Shown: piece by piece, positions 56,025-64,000 of the stretch
Layout of the letters: every line of letters starts with the position of its first letter
Position numbering within the stretch: position 1 is the stretch's first letter
From: Phenylobacterium sp.
Lineage (GTDB): Bacteria; Pseudomonadota; Alphaproteobacteria; Caulobacterales; Caulobacteraceae
DNA length: 64,000 nt
Direction: 5' to 3'
Assembly: GCF_004297125.1 (NCBI RefSeq)
Contig: NZ_SCVD01000007.1
Coordinates: 1-64,000 of the forward strand
Program-made: the position numbers and the translations under genes
The notes under the pieces: generated by a model
The model's database searches: none
What the model was told of the DNA's origin: nothing
The model's input: the letters and a program-made list of their open reading frames with translations, nothing else

Positions 56025-57272
56025 ATGACGTTCCTGCTGAAGGACAGTTCGAGCCACATTCTCGACGAGCGGGACGCCTTGTTGGCGAGCTCGCTGGTGC
56101 GCATCCAGCTGCCGCCGAGCGACTACGCGAAGGCCGACCAGCGCTATCAGACGCTCGCCGCCTGGATCGAGCGTGAGGGGAGCGCGCTGAAGGGGCGGGT
56201 GCTTCTGGTGTACGGCCAGGGCAGCATGGCGATCGGCGCCGTCGTGGCGGCCAAGGCGTCGAACGACGAGTTCGACGTCGACGCGATGGTCGCGCTCTCA
56301 CTGCCCGAGGACAGCGACCCCGAGACCGTTCTTGACCTGCTGTATCGCGTGGTGCGCGGGGAGCCGGGGTCGCGCTACTACGATTGCACGGTGCGTTGCA
56401 GCCGCTGTGTTCAGGTCCGCTACGCCGACGGCATGCACGTGGACCTGACGCCGGCCGTCCCGCGCGCCGGCCGCCCCGAGCGCGAAAGCATCATCTTCCA
56501 CCACCGCGCCGAGACGCCCTCGGTTCCGGGGCAACGAGTGATTGCCAATCCCTATGGCTTCGCAGACTGGTTTCGCGCGAATACCCCGCCCGATGCACTG
56601 TTCAAATCCGTGCTGGATGAGTACGCAGCGCTGGCCCGTGTGCAGAAGGCCGAGGCCGAGCCGCTGCCCGGTCCGCGCGAGCCGCACGAGGCCTCGCGCG
56701 CCGTCGCCAGCCTTCAGCTCATCAAGCGGTTCCGCAATCTACGGTACAATGACCGGGACGCGCGCTGTCCCCCCAGCGTGATGCTGTCGAAGCTGGTGGC
56801 CGAGCACAAGGTGCTGGGGGCCGGCCTGTCGCGCGCCCTGCTCTCGCACGCGACCAACCTGCGCGATCTGTTCGCCGCCGAGCAGGCGTCCGGTCGGCTC
56901 ATCGAGGTGCGCAACCCGGCGTGCTGGGCGGACAATTTCAGCGACCGCTGGCCGGCCACCGCCAAGGATCAGGCGCTCTGGATCGGCGACCTGGACCGCC
57001 TCGTGGCGCGGCTGACCACCTACGTGCACGGCGACCTCGATCTGTCGCAACGCCAGGCGATCCTGGCGGAGCTGTTCGGCGAGACCGCCGCGCTCAGCGC
57101 GGTGCGCGCGCTGGGGGAGCAGATCGGCGCGCAGAAGGCGGCGGGCCAGTCCCGCCATACCCCCGGGGCCGGGCGGCTAATCCTCCCGATCGGCGGGATC
57201 ACGCCGGCCCTCGGCCGCGTCACGCCGCGCACCGACTATTTCGGAGGGACCGTCACATGGCGTCCCCGCTGA
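56025..57272 (+). CDS. CBASS cGAS/DncV-like nucleotidyltransferase (CD-NTase, CdnG-like)
   Basis: 415 residues. The CD-NTase active site is complete: the GS motif in YGQGSMAIG (Gly66-Ser67), the metal-binding pair DEFDVDAM (Asp84, Asp86) and the third Asp140 in GMHVDLTPA. A helical domain follows (KRFRNLRYNDRDARCPPSVM). On infection such enzymes make a cyclic oligonucleotide that activates the effector. Its HNH-SAVED partner suggests the CdnG-Cap5 type, for which 3',2'-cGAMP was shown in Asticcacaulis. The product here is inferred. It is the first of four overlapping genes; GAAGGTG precedes the ATG. Confidence 0.93.
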   Translation: MTFLLKDSSSHILDERDALLASSLVRIQLPPSDYAKADQRYQTLAAWIEREGSALKGRVLLVYGQGSMAIGAVVAAKASNDEFDVDAMVALSLPEDSDPETVLDLLYRVVRGEPGSRYYDCTVRCSRCVQVRYADGMHVDLTPAVPRAGRPERESIIFHHRAETPSVPGQRVIANPYGFADWFRANTPPDALFKSVLDEYAALARVQKAEAEPLPGPREPHEASRAVASLQLIKRFRNLRYNDRDARCPPSVMLSKLVAEHKVLGAGLSRALLSHATNLRDLFAAEQASGRLIEVRNPACWADNFSDRWPATAKDQALWIGDLDRLVARLTTYVHGDLDLSQRQAILAELFGETAALSAVRALGEQIGAQKAAGQSRHTPGAGRLILPIGGITPALGRVTPRTDYFGGTVTWRPR

Positions 57273-57853
57273 GCATTCTAGCCCAGGATGCGGAGATGCG
57301 GCGCATCTGGCCTGGCCTGCGGACCATCGTGGCCGCGCCGGGGTGGGGTGTCTGGCGCGGGATCGTCAAGCCGCTCGGCCGCTCCTACGAGATCGAGATC
57401 AGCTACATACGCCCGATCGGGTGGGACGGGCACACGCTCGCCCACGCATGGTTCCCTGAGGTGCGCGTTCTGAGCCCCCGACTTTCGCGTCGTGCCCAGG
57501 CGCCGCAGACGCCGATCCCACACATTTACGCCGACCCGGAGCGTCCGGACCTTCCGCTCCTTTGCCTGTTCGACCCGCGCACCGGCGGCTGGCATCCCAG
57601 CCAGGCCATTGCGGAAACGATCCTTCCCTGGACCGTCAGCTGGCTGGGGTTCTACGAAATCTGGCAGGCGACGGGGGATTGGAAGGGCGGTGGGGCGCCG
57701 CACGGCGACCTTTCGACGGGATCTGAAGAGCGTCAGCCGCTGGCCCGGCGCGATCGGCGGCCCGTCCTGGCCCGGGACCTCGTCCGTGCAGCCTCGCCGG
57801 AGGCGCTCAACGCCGCCGTCGGCGCGGCGATCCACTTGGAGGCCGCTCGATGA
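57257..57853 (+). CDS. CBASS E2-like protein (type II short form)
   Basis: 198 residues from the ATG at 57257 with GGAGGG nine bases upstream; overlaps the CD-NTase by 16 bases. The likely catalytic cysteine is in LLCLFDPRTGGWHPS (Cys103). Family block WLGFYEIWQATGDWKGGG at about residues 129-146 matches stand-alone CBASS E2 proteins. No E1, adenylation or JAB domain is visible. Type II-short systems couple the E2 to the cyclase C-terminus. The cyclase here ends GGTVTWRPR. Confidence 0.88.
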   Translation: MASPLSILAQDAEMRRIWPGLRTIVAAPGWGVWRGIVKPLGRSYEIEISYIRPIGWDGHTLAHAWFPEVRVLSPRLSRRAQAPQTPIPHIYADPERPDLPLLCLFDPRTGGWHPSQAIAETILPWTVSWLGFYEIWQATGDWKGGGAPHGDLSTGSEERQPLARRDRRPVLARDLVRAASPEALNAAVGAAIHLEAAR

Positions 57854-59022
57854 ACGCCGTGGCGAAAATCCCCGGGCGCAGCGGCGCCGTCGGCGCCAAG
57901 TCCCGGCTGGAGATCTGGGTGCGCTCGGGCGGGCGCTGCGAGTTCGAAGGCTGCAACTGCGAGCTGCTGGGCGAGGAGCTCTCCGGTAGGCGCGGCGTGA
58001 ACAAGGCGCTTGTGGCCCACATCGTGGCCGCCGCCGCGGACGGACCGCGCGGCGATCCCGTGCGCTCGTCTTTGCTCGTCAACGATCCCGAGAACCTGAT
58101 GCTCCTCTGCCACGCCCACCACCGGCTGGTCGACGATGAGCACCCGACGGAGTATCCGGAAGCCCGGCTGAAGGCGATGAAGGCCGCGCACGAGGCGCGA
58201 ATCCGCATCGTCACCGCCATCCAGCCGGACCGAGCGACCCAACTCCTGTACTACGCCGCCAAGGTCGGCCAGCACGACTGCCTGGTCACCGACGCGCTCG
58301 CCTTCGGCGCCGTCCTGCCGGACCGCTACCCGAAGGATGGGCGTGCGATCTCGCTCGGCCTCGGCGAGACGCCGATTTCCGACGTCGAGAGCGCCTTCTG
58401 GGACTACCAGGTCCAACACCTGCGCCGGCAGTTCGCCGCGCGGGTCAGCGAGCGCCGCGGCGCGGGCGAGGTCGGCCACCTATCGGTGTTCGCCGTGGCG
58501 CCCCAGCCGCTACTCATGGAGTTGGGTCGGCTGCTCGGCGATCTAGGCGATGTCGAGGTCCGCCAGCTCAGCCGGGAGCCGAAGGGGTGGGCGTGGCGCC
58601 CTGGAGGCCCGCCCATGAGCCTCGACGTGACCCCGCCGCCGGAATCGCAAACAGGCCGCAGGGTCGCGCTCAAGCTAGCGCTCAGCGCCGAGGTGACCGA
58701 CGTGCGCATCCGCGAGGTGCTGGGCGCCGACGCGCCGATCTGGTCCATCGCCGCGCGGCGTCCCCACAACGATATCCTGCACCGGGCCGACTGCCTCGCA
58801 GCCTTTCGCGCCCAGATGCGCGACGTCTTCAACCGCATCAAGGCCCGGCACGGCGAAGACGCCGAGATCCACATCTTCCCCGCCGTTCCGGTTGCGGTCG
58901 CCGTGGAAGTCGGCCGAGTCTGGATGCCGAAAGCCGATCTGCCCCTGGTGATCTACGACAGCGTCCGGGGCGGGGGCGGGTTCGTCGCGCGCCACGGCAT
59001 CGGGGAGAAACCGCCGCCGTGA
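57850..59022 (+). CDS. cap5: CBASS effector: HNH-SAVED nuclease (Cap5)
   Basis: 390 residues. HNH endonuclease at the N-terminus: CEFEGCNC (30-37), VAHIVAAA (His57), then NDPENLMLLCHAHHRLVDD (Asn82, Cys87, His91). The SAVED cyclic-nucleotide sensor follows (about 190-385; LSVFAVAPQPLLMELG, IHIFPAVPVAVAVEVGRVW). SAVED binding of the CD-NTase product activates DNA cleavage and abortive infection. Its ATG overlaps the E2 stop (ATGA), and its stop overlaps the next gene. Confidence 0.93.
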   Translation: MNAVAKIPGRSGAVGAKSRLEIWVRSGGRCEFEGCNCELLGEELSGRRGVNKALVAHIVAAAADGPRGDPVRSSLLVNDPENLMLLCHAHHRLVDDEHPTEYPEARLKAMKAAHEARIRIVTAIQPDRATQLLYYAAKVGQHDCLVTDALAFGAVLPDRYPKDGRAISLGLGETPISDVESAFWDYQVQHLRRQFAARVSERRGAGEVGHLSVFAVAPQPLLMELGRLLGDLGDVEVRQLSREPKGWAWRPGGPPMSLDVTPPPESQTGRRVALKLALSAEVTDVRIREVLGADAPIWSIAARRPHNDILHRADCLAAFRAQMRDVFNRIKARHGEDAEIHIFPAVPVAVAVEVGRVWMPKADLPLVIYDSVRGGGGFVARHGIGEKPPP

Positions 59023-60134
59023 CCTTCGGGGCATGCACGACAGGTCACACGGCGCCGATCGCGGAGCGGTCGGCGCTGGATCGCGTGCGCGCCCTGGTCG
59101 AGCGCGGCCGCGGACTGGCGGCCGACACCGCCGTGTTCGTGCTGGCGAACCTGAAGGATCACACGGGCGAGGACGACGTCACGGACGTGCAGACGGAATA
59201 CCTCAGCGAGGCCGAACTCGATCAGTTGGTCTCTGGGTTCCGGGGCGCAGGCTTCTACTGCGACCCCTTCACGGAAGAGGCGGCGTTCTGCCGCTGGGCC
59301 GCCGCAGACGGCGGCGCCCGGTTTCCGTTGTCGCGGCGCGCCGTCTACACGATCGCCCAACCGGGGCGCGGCGCCTCGCGCCACGCGCCCCTCGCGGGGG
59401 TGGCGCAACTGTTCGGCTTCACCCTGCTGTCGCCGCCCGCCTACGAGGCCTGTCTCTCCGCCCACAAGGGTCATGCGACGGTGTTGATGCAGGCCGCCGG
59501 CGTGCCGACGCCCGACACCTGGTCCTACCACCCGAAGCTGGGCTGGATTGGCCTTGCGCCGCCAGACGGCGCGGATGTCATCCTCAAGCCCTGTCTGGAA
59601 TCCGCCAGCATCGGCGTCGATGCGCGGGCCCGTTTCCGCTTCGGCGACGCAACTCGGCATCGCGCCGCGGAATTGGCGGAGGCGCTCGGGCAGCCGGTCC
59701 TCGCCCAGGCCTTCGTGCCGGGCTGGGAAGTCGAGGTCGCGGTGCTGAACGACGGGACGGCCTTCGCGCTCGATCCGGTCGGCATCTCCGTGGCCGGCGT
59801 GGAGCGACTGGGCGACGGGTTCCTCGACTATCCGACGGTCTATCGCGACGGGTATGGCTTCTTCGACTTCGCCGCCCGCGAACCGCAACTCGCCGCTGAA
59901 GTGCGGGGCCACGCCGCACGCGCCGCCACCGTGCTGGGCCTTCAGGGCATCTCCCGGTTCGATTTCCGCATCGACGCCGAGGGCCGGGTGTTCGCTTTCG
60001 ACATGGCTGGCAAGCCGCACCTCACCCGCCATTCCAGCGTCGCCTTCGGCTTCGCCACCCTCGGCTTGGACTATTCGGATGTCTTCGCCGCGCTTGTCGG
60101 GGGCGTCGACGCCGCGGGCGGCTTCGCGGCCTAG
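59019..60134 (+). CDS. D-Ala-D-Ala-ligase-like ATP-grasp enzyme, fourth gene of the CBASS operon
   Basis: 371 residues. GTG start inside the cap5 stop (GTGA), so it is coupled to it. ATP-grasp features: Lys190 in VILKPCLESASIGV, Glu237 in PGWEVEVAVL, Asp315 in SRFDFRIDAEG. The C-terminal metal motif reads FAFDMAGKPHLTRHSS instead of the LEVNTLPG usual in Ddl, so one Glu is Asp and Asn is lost. The enzyme would ligate a carboxylate to an amine. Not known to me as a standard CBASS part. Ends in CTAG shared with the convergent ATPase. Confidence 0.82.
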   Translation: MTFGACTTGHTAPIAERSALDRVRALVERGRGLAADTAVFVLANLKDHTGEDDVTDVQTEYLSEAELDQLVSGFRGAGFYCDPFTEEAAFCRWAAADGGARFPLSRRAVYTIAQPGRGASRHAPLAGVAQLFGFTLLSPPAYEACLSAHKGHATVLMQAAGVPTPDTWSYHPKLGWIGLAPPDGADVILKPCLESASIGVDARARFRFGDATRHRAAELAEALGQPVLAQAFVPGWEVEVAVLNDGTAFALDPVGISVAGVERLGDGFLDYPTVYRDGYGFFDFAAREPQLAAEVRGHAARAATVLGLQGISRFDFRIDAEGRVFAFDMAGKPHLTRHSSVAFGFATLGLDYSDVFAALVGGVDAAGGFAA

Positions 60135-62593
60135 AGGTCCGACCAGAACTGGATGTCGGTGGCGAGCAGCGGCCGCGCGAAGAACGCCCAGCTCTCCCCG
60201 ACCTGAGGCGGACCCGCCAGCGCCGTTTCCAACGTCTCCAGGCGGCGCATCCGTGGCCGGGAGCGCAGTATGGGGTCCAGCCGATGCATCCGCGCGGCGA
60301 GGAACGGCGGGCTGTACTCCGCGGTCTCCATCGCCTGGAGCGCCACGCCGGCGGCCGCCAGATGCCCCGCGACGGCGTCGTCGTGCCCGCCGAGCCAGGC
60401 CAGCACGGCAAGGTTGGCGGCAGTGAAACAGCCGACGTACGGCTGAGAGGCGCCGCGTCTTCGGAACGCATCGTAGGCGGCTTCAAGTCGCTCCCGCGCG
60501 GCCCCGGCCCGTCCAGCAAGCGCCTGGGCGGCGGAGAGGTTGATCTCCAGGAGCATCTCGTCGACGCTACGTAGATCACCCACCCGCACCAAGCTCAGGA
60601 AGGCGTCGGCGATCGGTGCGGCCGGCCCGCCGTTCAGCAGTTCGCAGAGCAGCACATTGCTCCAGACGAGCTGCGGCCGCGGAAGGACGACTTCGATGAG
60701 CGCCCCGTCGACCCTGGCGATCCGTCGGGCATGGGCCCGGGCCGAGGCGAAGCGCCCCAGCAGCATTTCGTTGGCGCAGAGATTGTTCAGGGTCGCGAGG
60801 TATTCGGCCGGATAGGCGGGCGGCGCATGGGGCGCATCCGGGGTGAAGAACCGTAGCGCAAGCTGCAGCCGGTCGTGGGCGATCTGCGGCGAATGGATCG
60901 CCTCGGCGCTCCGTCGGATCCGGTTGAGCGCCAACGCGGCGGAGGGGTCGAACGCGGCGCGCGGCCCGTGGACTTCGCGCAACATGCGTTCGATCCGACG
61001 TCCCTCCGCCGGCCGGCGGAGGTTCGAGAGCATCACGATCTGCAATTCCCTAGATCGACCCCAGAGCTCCGGCTCCGCCTCGCGCGCCTCGTCCAGGTCC
61101 TCGAGCAGCCCAAGCGCCTGCTCCACGGCGGCGTCCTCGTTCATCTCGCCAAGCCAATGGGCCCGCAGGAGCGTGAGCTCCCAACGCAGTGGTACGGGCG
61201 CGGCGGGCGCCGCCTGTTCGAGAATCTTGATGGCTGCGAGGCGGCCGCCCCGTTGATCCGCCTGCAGCGCCGCATCGATGGCGCGGGCGGCGGCGGCGAC
61301 CGGATCGTCGACCGCGGCTGCGGCGACGGCGGGCGGGCTCCATGCGTAGCGGCCTTGCCGCACCCCGCAAAGGCGCTCGATGATCTCGAGCTGGCGCGCC
61401 GCGGCCATGTCGCCCGCGGCCGCGAGATGGGCGGCGCGGCGGCCGTAGTCGCCGGGGCGCAGTCGCGCCAGGCAAGCGGCCAGCACGCCGTGCGCCGCCC
61501 GTCCGTCGGCCCCGAGCGCGGCCGACACGATCGGTTGCAAGGTCTCGTGCGCGAGGCGGAGGCGATCGTCGGACAACGAGATGAAGGTAAGCGCCTCGGC
61601 CGCCGCCTCGGCCTGCGCCCGCGCCGCGTCAATCGGGCAACGCAGGGCACAGGCGAGTTCATCGAGGCCCAGCGCATCGCCGGATGCCGCGAGGAGCCCC
61701 ATCAGCGCTGACAGTTCGCCTCCGGCCGAGGCGGCTGCGAGTCGACGACCGAGCAGCTGCTGGAACGTGGCCGCGCTCGCCTGAGCGATATCAGCGGGAC
61801 CGCCCTGAAGTTCCTCGACCACCAGTCGGGAGAGGGCGAGGTTGCCGCCAGTCAGCAGATGAAGCGTGGCGATGTCGGCTTCCGGAAGTTCAGGCTTCAG
61901 CCCCAGCAGCCTGAGCACCAAGGCATACTCGGCCAAAGGGGCATACTGCTGTTCGAACGACATGGGATGCGCCGCGTCGAGCACGGCGTCGAGGAGAGGC
62001 AGGAGGGAGGATTCCGCGCGGGTGCGGTCGACGATGAGCACGACGGCGAGCCGGCGGAGCCGCCCGTAGTGTTCGTCGAGCCGGCCCCGCAGCAGGTCGC
62101 GCAGGAACCGCAGCGAGACCGGATCCCAGTAATGCAGGTCGTCGGCCACCAGCAGCGGACGGCGGCCGAGGGCGACTGTGAGCAGGCGGGCCAGGAACCG
62201 CTGCTGGCCCTCCGACAGCTGCCGGTGGCGCCCGCCGGCAAGGACGTGGGTGAGGGCCCGGTGGGCGATCTTGCCGAACGGGACGCCATCGTCGGCCAGG
62301 AGGTCGCCGAGGTCTTCGGCCGCGTCGGAGACCACCTCGGCGACCTCGCGCCGCGTGGGACGTAGGCTGGCGTGCTGCAGCGCGTGCTCGTCGACCTGCC
62401 GGTCGAGCCGGTCACCGCGCGTCCAGGTGGGGGAGAAACCGGCGCGCAGCCGCTCTACGATCCGTCCGGCCAGTACGGTTTTGCCGCTCGCCGTCGGTCC
62501 TTCGATCAGCACGCAGCGTCGACCGTCGCCGCGAAGCTGCGCGGCGGCCGTTGCGCACAGGTCGTCCTGCGCCAACACACTGCCTCTCGCCAC
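60131..62593 (-). CDS. STAND-type AAA ATPase with helical repeats
   Basis: 820 residues. Walker A GPTASGKT (32-39), Walker B VADDLHYWDP (about 149-158). NB-ARC/AAA helical part to about residue 330, then a long TPR-like array to the end. Resembles LuxR/MalT-type or antiviral STAND sensors without a recognisable DNA-binding end. Convergent with the ATP-grasp gene and sharing its CTAG stop overlap. GTG start near 62593; downstream GTG starts are possible. Confidence 0.8.
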   Translation of the reverse strand: MARGSVLAQDDLCATAAAQLRGDGRRCVLIEGPTASGKTVLAGRIVERLRAGFSPTWTRGDRLDRQVDEHALQHASLRPTRREVAEVVSDAAEDLGDLLADDGVPFGKIAHRALTHVLAGGRHRQLSEGQQRFLARLLTVALGRRPLLVADDLHYWDPVSLRFLRDLLRGRLDEHYGRLRRLAVVLIVDRTRAESSLLPLLDAVLDAAHPMSFEQQYAPLAEYALVLRLLGLKPELPEADIATLHLLTGGNLALSRLVVEELQGGPADIAQASAATFQQLLGRRLAAASAGGELSALMGLLAASGDALGLDELACALRCPIDAARAQAEAAAEALTFISLSDDRLRLAHETLQPIVSAALGADGRAAHGVLAACLARLRPGDYGRRAAHLAAAGDMAAARQLEIIERLCGVRQGRYAWSPPAVAAAAVDDPVAAAARAIDAALQADQRGGRLAAIKILEQAAPAAPVPLRWELTLLRAHWLGEMNEDAAVEQALGLLEDLDEAREAEPELWGRSRELQIVMLSNLRRPAEGRRIERMLREVHGPRAAFDPSAALALNRIRRSAEAIHSPQIAHDRLQLALRFFTPDAPHAPPAYPAEYLATLNNLCANEMLLGRFASARAHARRIARVDGALIEVVLPRPQLVWSNVLLCELLNGGPAAPIADAFLSLVRVGDLRSVDEMLLEINLSAAQALAGRAGAARERLEAAYDAFRRRGASQPYVGCFTAANLAVLAWLGGHDDAVAGHLAAAGVALQAMETAEYSPPFLAARMHRLDPILRSRPRMRRLETLETALAGPPQVGESWAFFARPLLATDIQFWSDL

Positions 62594-62950
62594 GCGCGCC
62601 CCCTGCGCTCAACTCCCACAGCGTGACGCCACGCGCGCGACCGCCACCTCAGGGTGCACCATCGTCGACTCTCGCGCGCCGAACAAGATCAGCGACGCGG
62701 GCTCAACAGGCGGCCGAACCAGGCCGTCGAGCGGGCGCGTCGGCGCAGCAAGCCGCGCATCACCCCCTCGCGCCGGTACCGGTGCGACACGGAGGCGCCT
62801 GGGTCCGGGCCGGCAGGCGCCCGCCCGCATCCTGGGGCGAACTCGCACGCCCAAACCGCGCACGCGTTCCGCGGGCGAATTCGGCCCCCGACGGCCCAAA
62901 CGAGCGCGGACGGCGGCGGCCGATGGGGATCGTGCGGACTGAGCCGAAAC
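62594..62950. other. Gap between the STAND ATPase and the GcrA-like gene
   Basis: No supported gene. Frames here are long only because of GC content and have no family resemblance. It would hold the promoter of the STAND gene (minus strand); no clear consensus was seen. Confidence 0.4.
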
Positions 62951-63439
62951 TCAGATCAGCCCGGCCAGCGCACGGCGTACAGTAGGATCTCGATCTGCCC
63001 GCCAGGCTGTCCCCGCTCGAACGCCGGCCGCCGAATGAGTGGGGCAGTAGGGGCCGTCGGCGGCGCGGCCGCAGAAGCTGAAGTCGGCGGCCTTGGGGTC
63101 GCCGATCGGCCATTTGCACATGTGGGCCTGAAGCCGGGACATGTCGTGTACAAGCCCTGGATCCTCCGGGGCGACCGGCACAGCCGCCCGAAGCCGCGGA
63201 CGCGGGAAGGGAGGCGAGCGCTCGGGACGCGGCGCGCGCAGCGGCGACGTCCGCGGTGCGCGCCCCGGTCGGGAAGGGGTCGCGCGGCCGCTGAGGCCCA
63301 GGCGGTGCACCTTGCCGATGACGGCGTTGCGGGTCACTCCGCCGAGCTGCCGCGCGATCTGCGAGGCGCTGGCGCCGCTCTGCCAGAGGACTTTGAGGGC
63401 GGTGACGCGGTCGTCGGACCAAGTCGCGGATTGGGTCAT
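62951..63439 (-). CDS. GcrA-family cell-cycle regulator paralogue
   Basis: 162 residues from the ATG at 63439 (MTQSATWSDDRVTALKVLW). The GcrA DNA-binding helix is SGASASQIARQLGGVTRNAVIGKVHRLGLSG. The C-terminus carries a cysteine-rich block (CKWPIGDP ... FCGRA ... PYCPTH). The middle is a basic Pro/Arg linker. GcrA is a sigma-70 cofactor in Caulobacter that responds to m6A at GAnTC. A copy on an accessory element could redirect host cell-cycle promoters (inference). Confidence 0.87.
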   Translation of the reverse strand: MTQSATWSDDRVTALKVLWQSGASASQIARQLGGVTRNAVIGKVHRLGLSGRATPSRPGRAPRTSPLRAPRPERSPPFPRPRLRAAVPVAPEDPGLVHDMSRLQAHMCKWPIGDPKAADFSFCGRAADGPYCPTHSAAGVRAGTAWRADRDPTVRRALAGLI

Positions 63440-63511
63440 GGGAAGCCTCCGGGACGCTCCACGCGAGCGCACCCGAACCGGCCCTCCCTCCATCCCCCGG
63501 CCCGCCGCGAT

Positions 63512-64000
63512 TCAAGCTGCCCTGGGCAGAACCGACTGCGCCGGCCACCTCTCCAGGATCGCCGCCAGGACGGCGGGCTGATCGACCGGCGCGAACACCC
63601 GCGGCGTGTAGGCGATGATCTCGACGAAACAGCCGAGCGCGGTGAAGACCGGGCGCTGGCCGCCGGCGCCCACCACCTCGATCCGATAGCGGTCCATGAC
63701 CTTGGCGCGGCGCAGCCAGAGGCCACCCGCGAGACAGAGCGCCGTACCGTCCTCCAGGAGGAGGCGCGCGACCTGCTCCGGATCGCCATAGGCCTGGGCG
63801 ACCTCCGAAAGGCCCAGGGCCACCTTCAGGGCGGGGACCTGGCCGGGATCGAGTAGGCGGCCGAGCCACCGGCGGCCGTCCGGCGCCTTCAGCCGGCGGA
63901 CGGAGGTCCCCTTGTCCGGCAGGTGGGTCCAGATGGGCAGCAGGAGGCCACAGACCAGCACCAGTTCGCGCGCGATCCAGGGATCCGCATCGGCCAGTTC
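63512..64000 (-). CDS. Strawberry-notch-family helicase, C-terminal end (partial)
   Basis: The open frame continues past the right edge (ELADADPWIARELVLVCGLL). It matches the C-terminus of plasmid/ICE strawberry-notch helicase-like proteins: LLPIWTHLPDKGTSVRRLK, WLGRLLDPG, LRRAKVMDRYRIEVVG and FTALGCFVEIIAYTPRVFAPV. The full proteins are over 1000 residues, so only about 162 are in the window. It is typical of large alphaproteobacterial mobile elements. Confidence 0.75.
   Translation of the reverse strand, partial: ELADADPWIARELVLVCGLLLPIWTHLPDKGTSVRRLKAPDGRRWLGRLLDPGQVPALKVALGLSEVAQAYGDPEQVARLLLEDGTALCLAGGLWLRRAKVMDRYRIEVVGAGGQRPVFTALGCFVEIIAYTPRVFAPVDQPAVLAAILERWPAQSVLPRAA

Noticed and set aside
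42600..64000. CRISPR array or prophage structural genes in the accessory region
   Set aside because: No regularly spaced repeats and no capsid, tail, portal or terminase genes were seen.

Overview
The window is GC-rich DNA with dense, short-spaced genes. Gene content and order (aroA-cmk-rpsA, ihfB, trpFBA-accD-folC, a sucCDAB/lpd block, xerC-DUF484-fsa-priA, a CP4-like class II EPSP synthase and a GcrA-type regulator) point to an alphaproteobacterium of the Caulobacterales, probably Caulobacteraceae (Caulobacter/Phenylobacterium-like). This placement is inferred from protein resemblance, not from rRNA.

Positions 1 to about 42.6 kb are ordinary chromosome. They hold, in order: fatty-acid and repair genes (enoyl-CoA hydratase, TraB/GumN, mutM); ubiquinone genes ubiE-ubiB; coaBC-dut-exonuclease III; an amidase-dapB pair; small membrane and regulatory genes (LprI-like, GNAT, LytTR, DUF2306); the 2-oxoglutarate dehydrogenase/succinyl-CoA synthetase operon sucC-sucD-sucA-sucB followed by two small regulatory-looking genes and lpd; xerC, DUF484, fsa and priA; and a long minus-strand block running aroA, cmk, rpsA, DUF3857/transglutaminase, ihfB, mscL, trpF, trpB, trpA, accD, folC. 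A TIGR02300 acidic zinc protein and a tRNA-Ala(GGC) gene close this part.

Downstream of tRNA-Ala, from about 42.6 kb to the right edge, the content changes to an accessory region resembling an integrative conjugative element or integrated plasmid. It carries a Fic protein behind a palindromic operator-like array, a DUF3363-type relaxase, a DUF2493 protein, an SRPBCC protein, an IS110-family transposase, a HEPN-like gene that looks frameshifted, an HNH-type protein, two tandem SSB paralogues, a GcrA paralogue and the end of a strawberry-notch-type helicase. No integrase is visible, so the element continues past the right edge or has lost it.

The most notable locus is 54.3-62.6 kb. A CBASS anti-phage operon is present: a cGAS/DncV-like nucleotidyltransferase, a stand-alone E2-like protein without E1 or JAB partners, and an HNH-SAVED nuclease (Cap5). 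A fourth gene, a D-Ala-D-Ala-ligase-like ATP-grasp enzyme, overlaps the effector by a GTGA junction and so looks like part of the same transcript. It ends in a CTAG shared with a convergent STAND-type ATPase. Upstream lies an accessory LpxI-like (DUF1009) gene, which also shares a CTAG with a convergent HTH protein. The ATP-grasp/STAND and LpxI-like/HTH additions are the best candidates for something undescribed.
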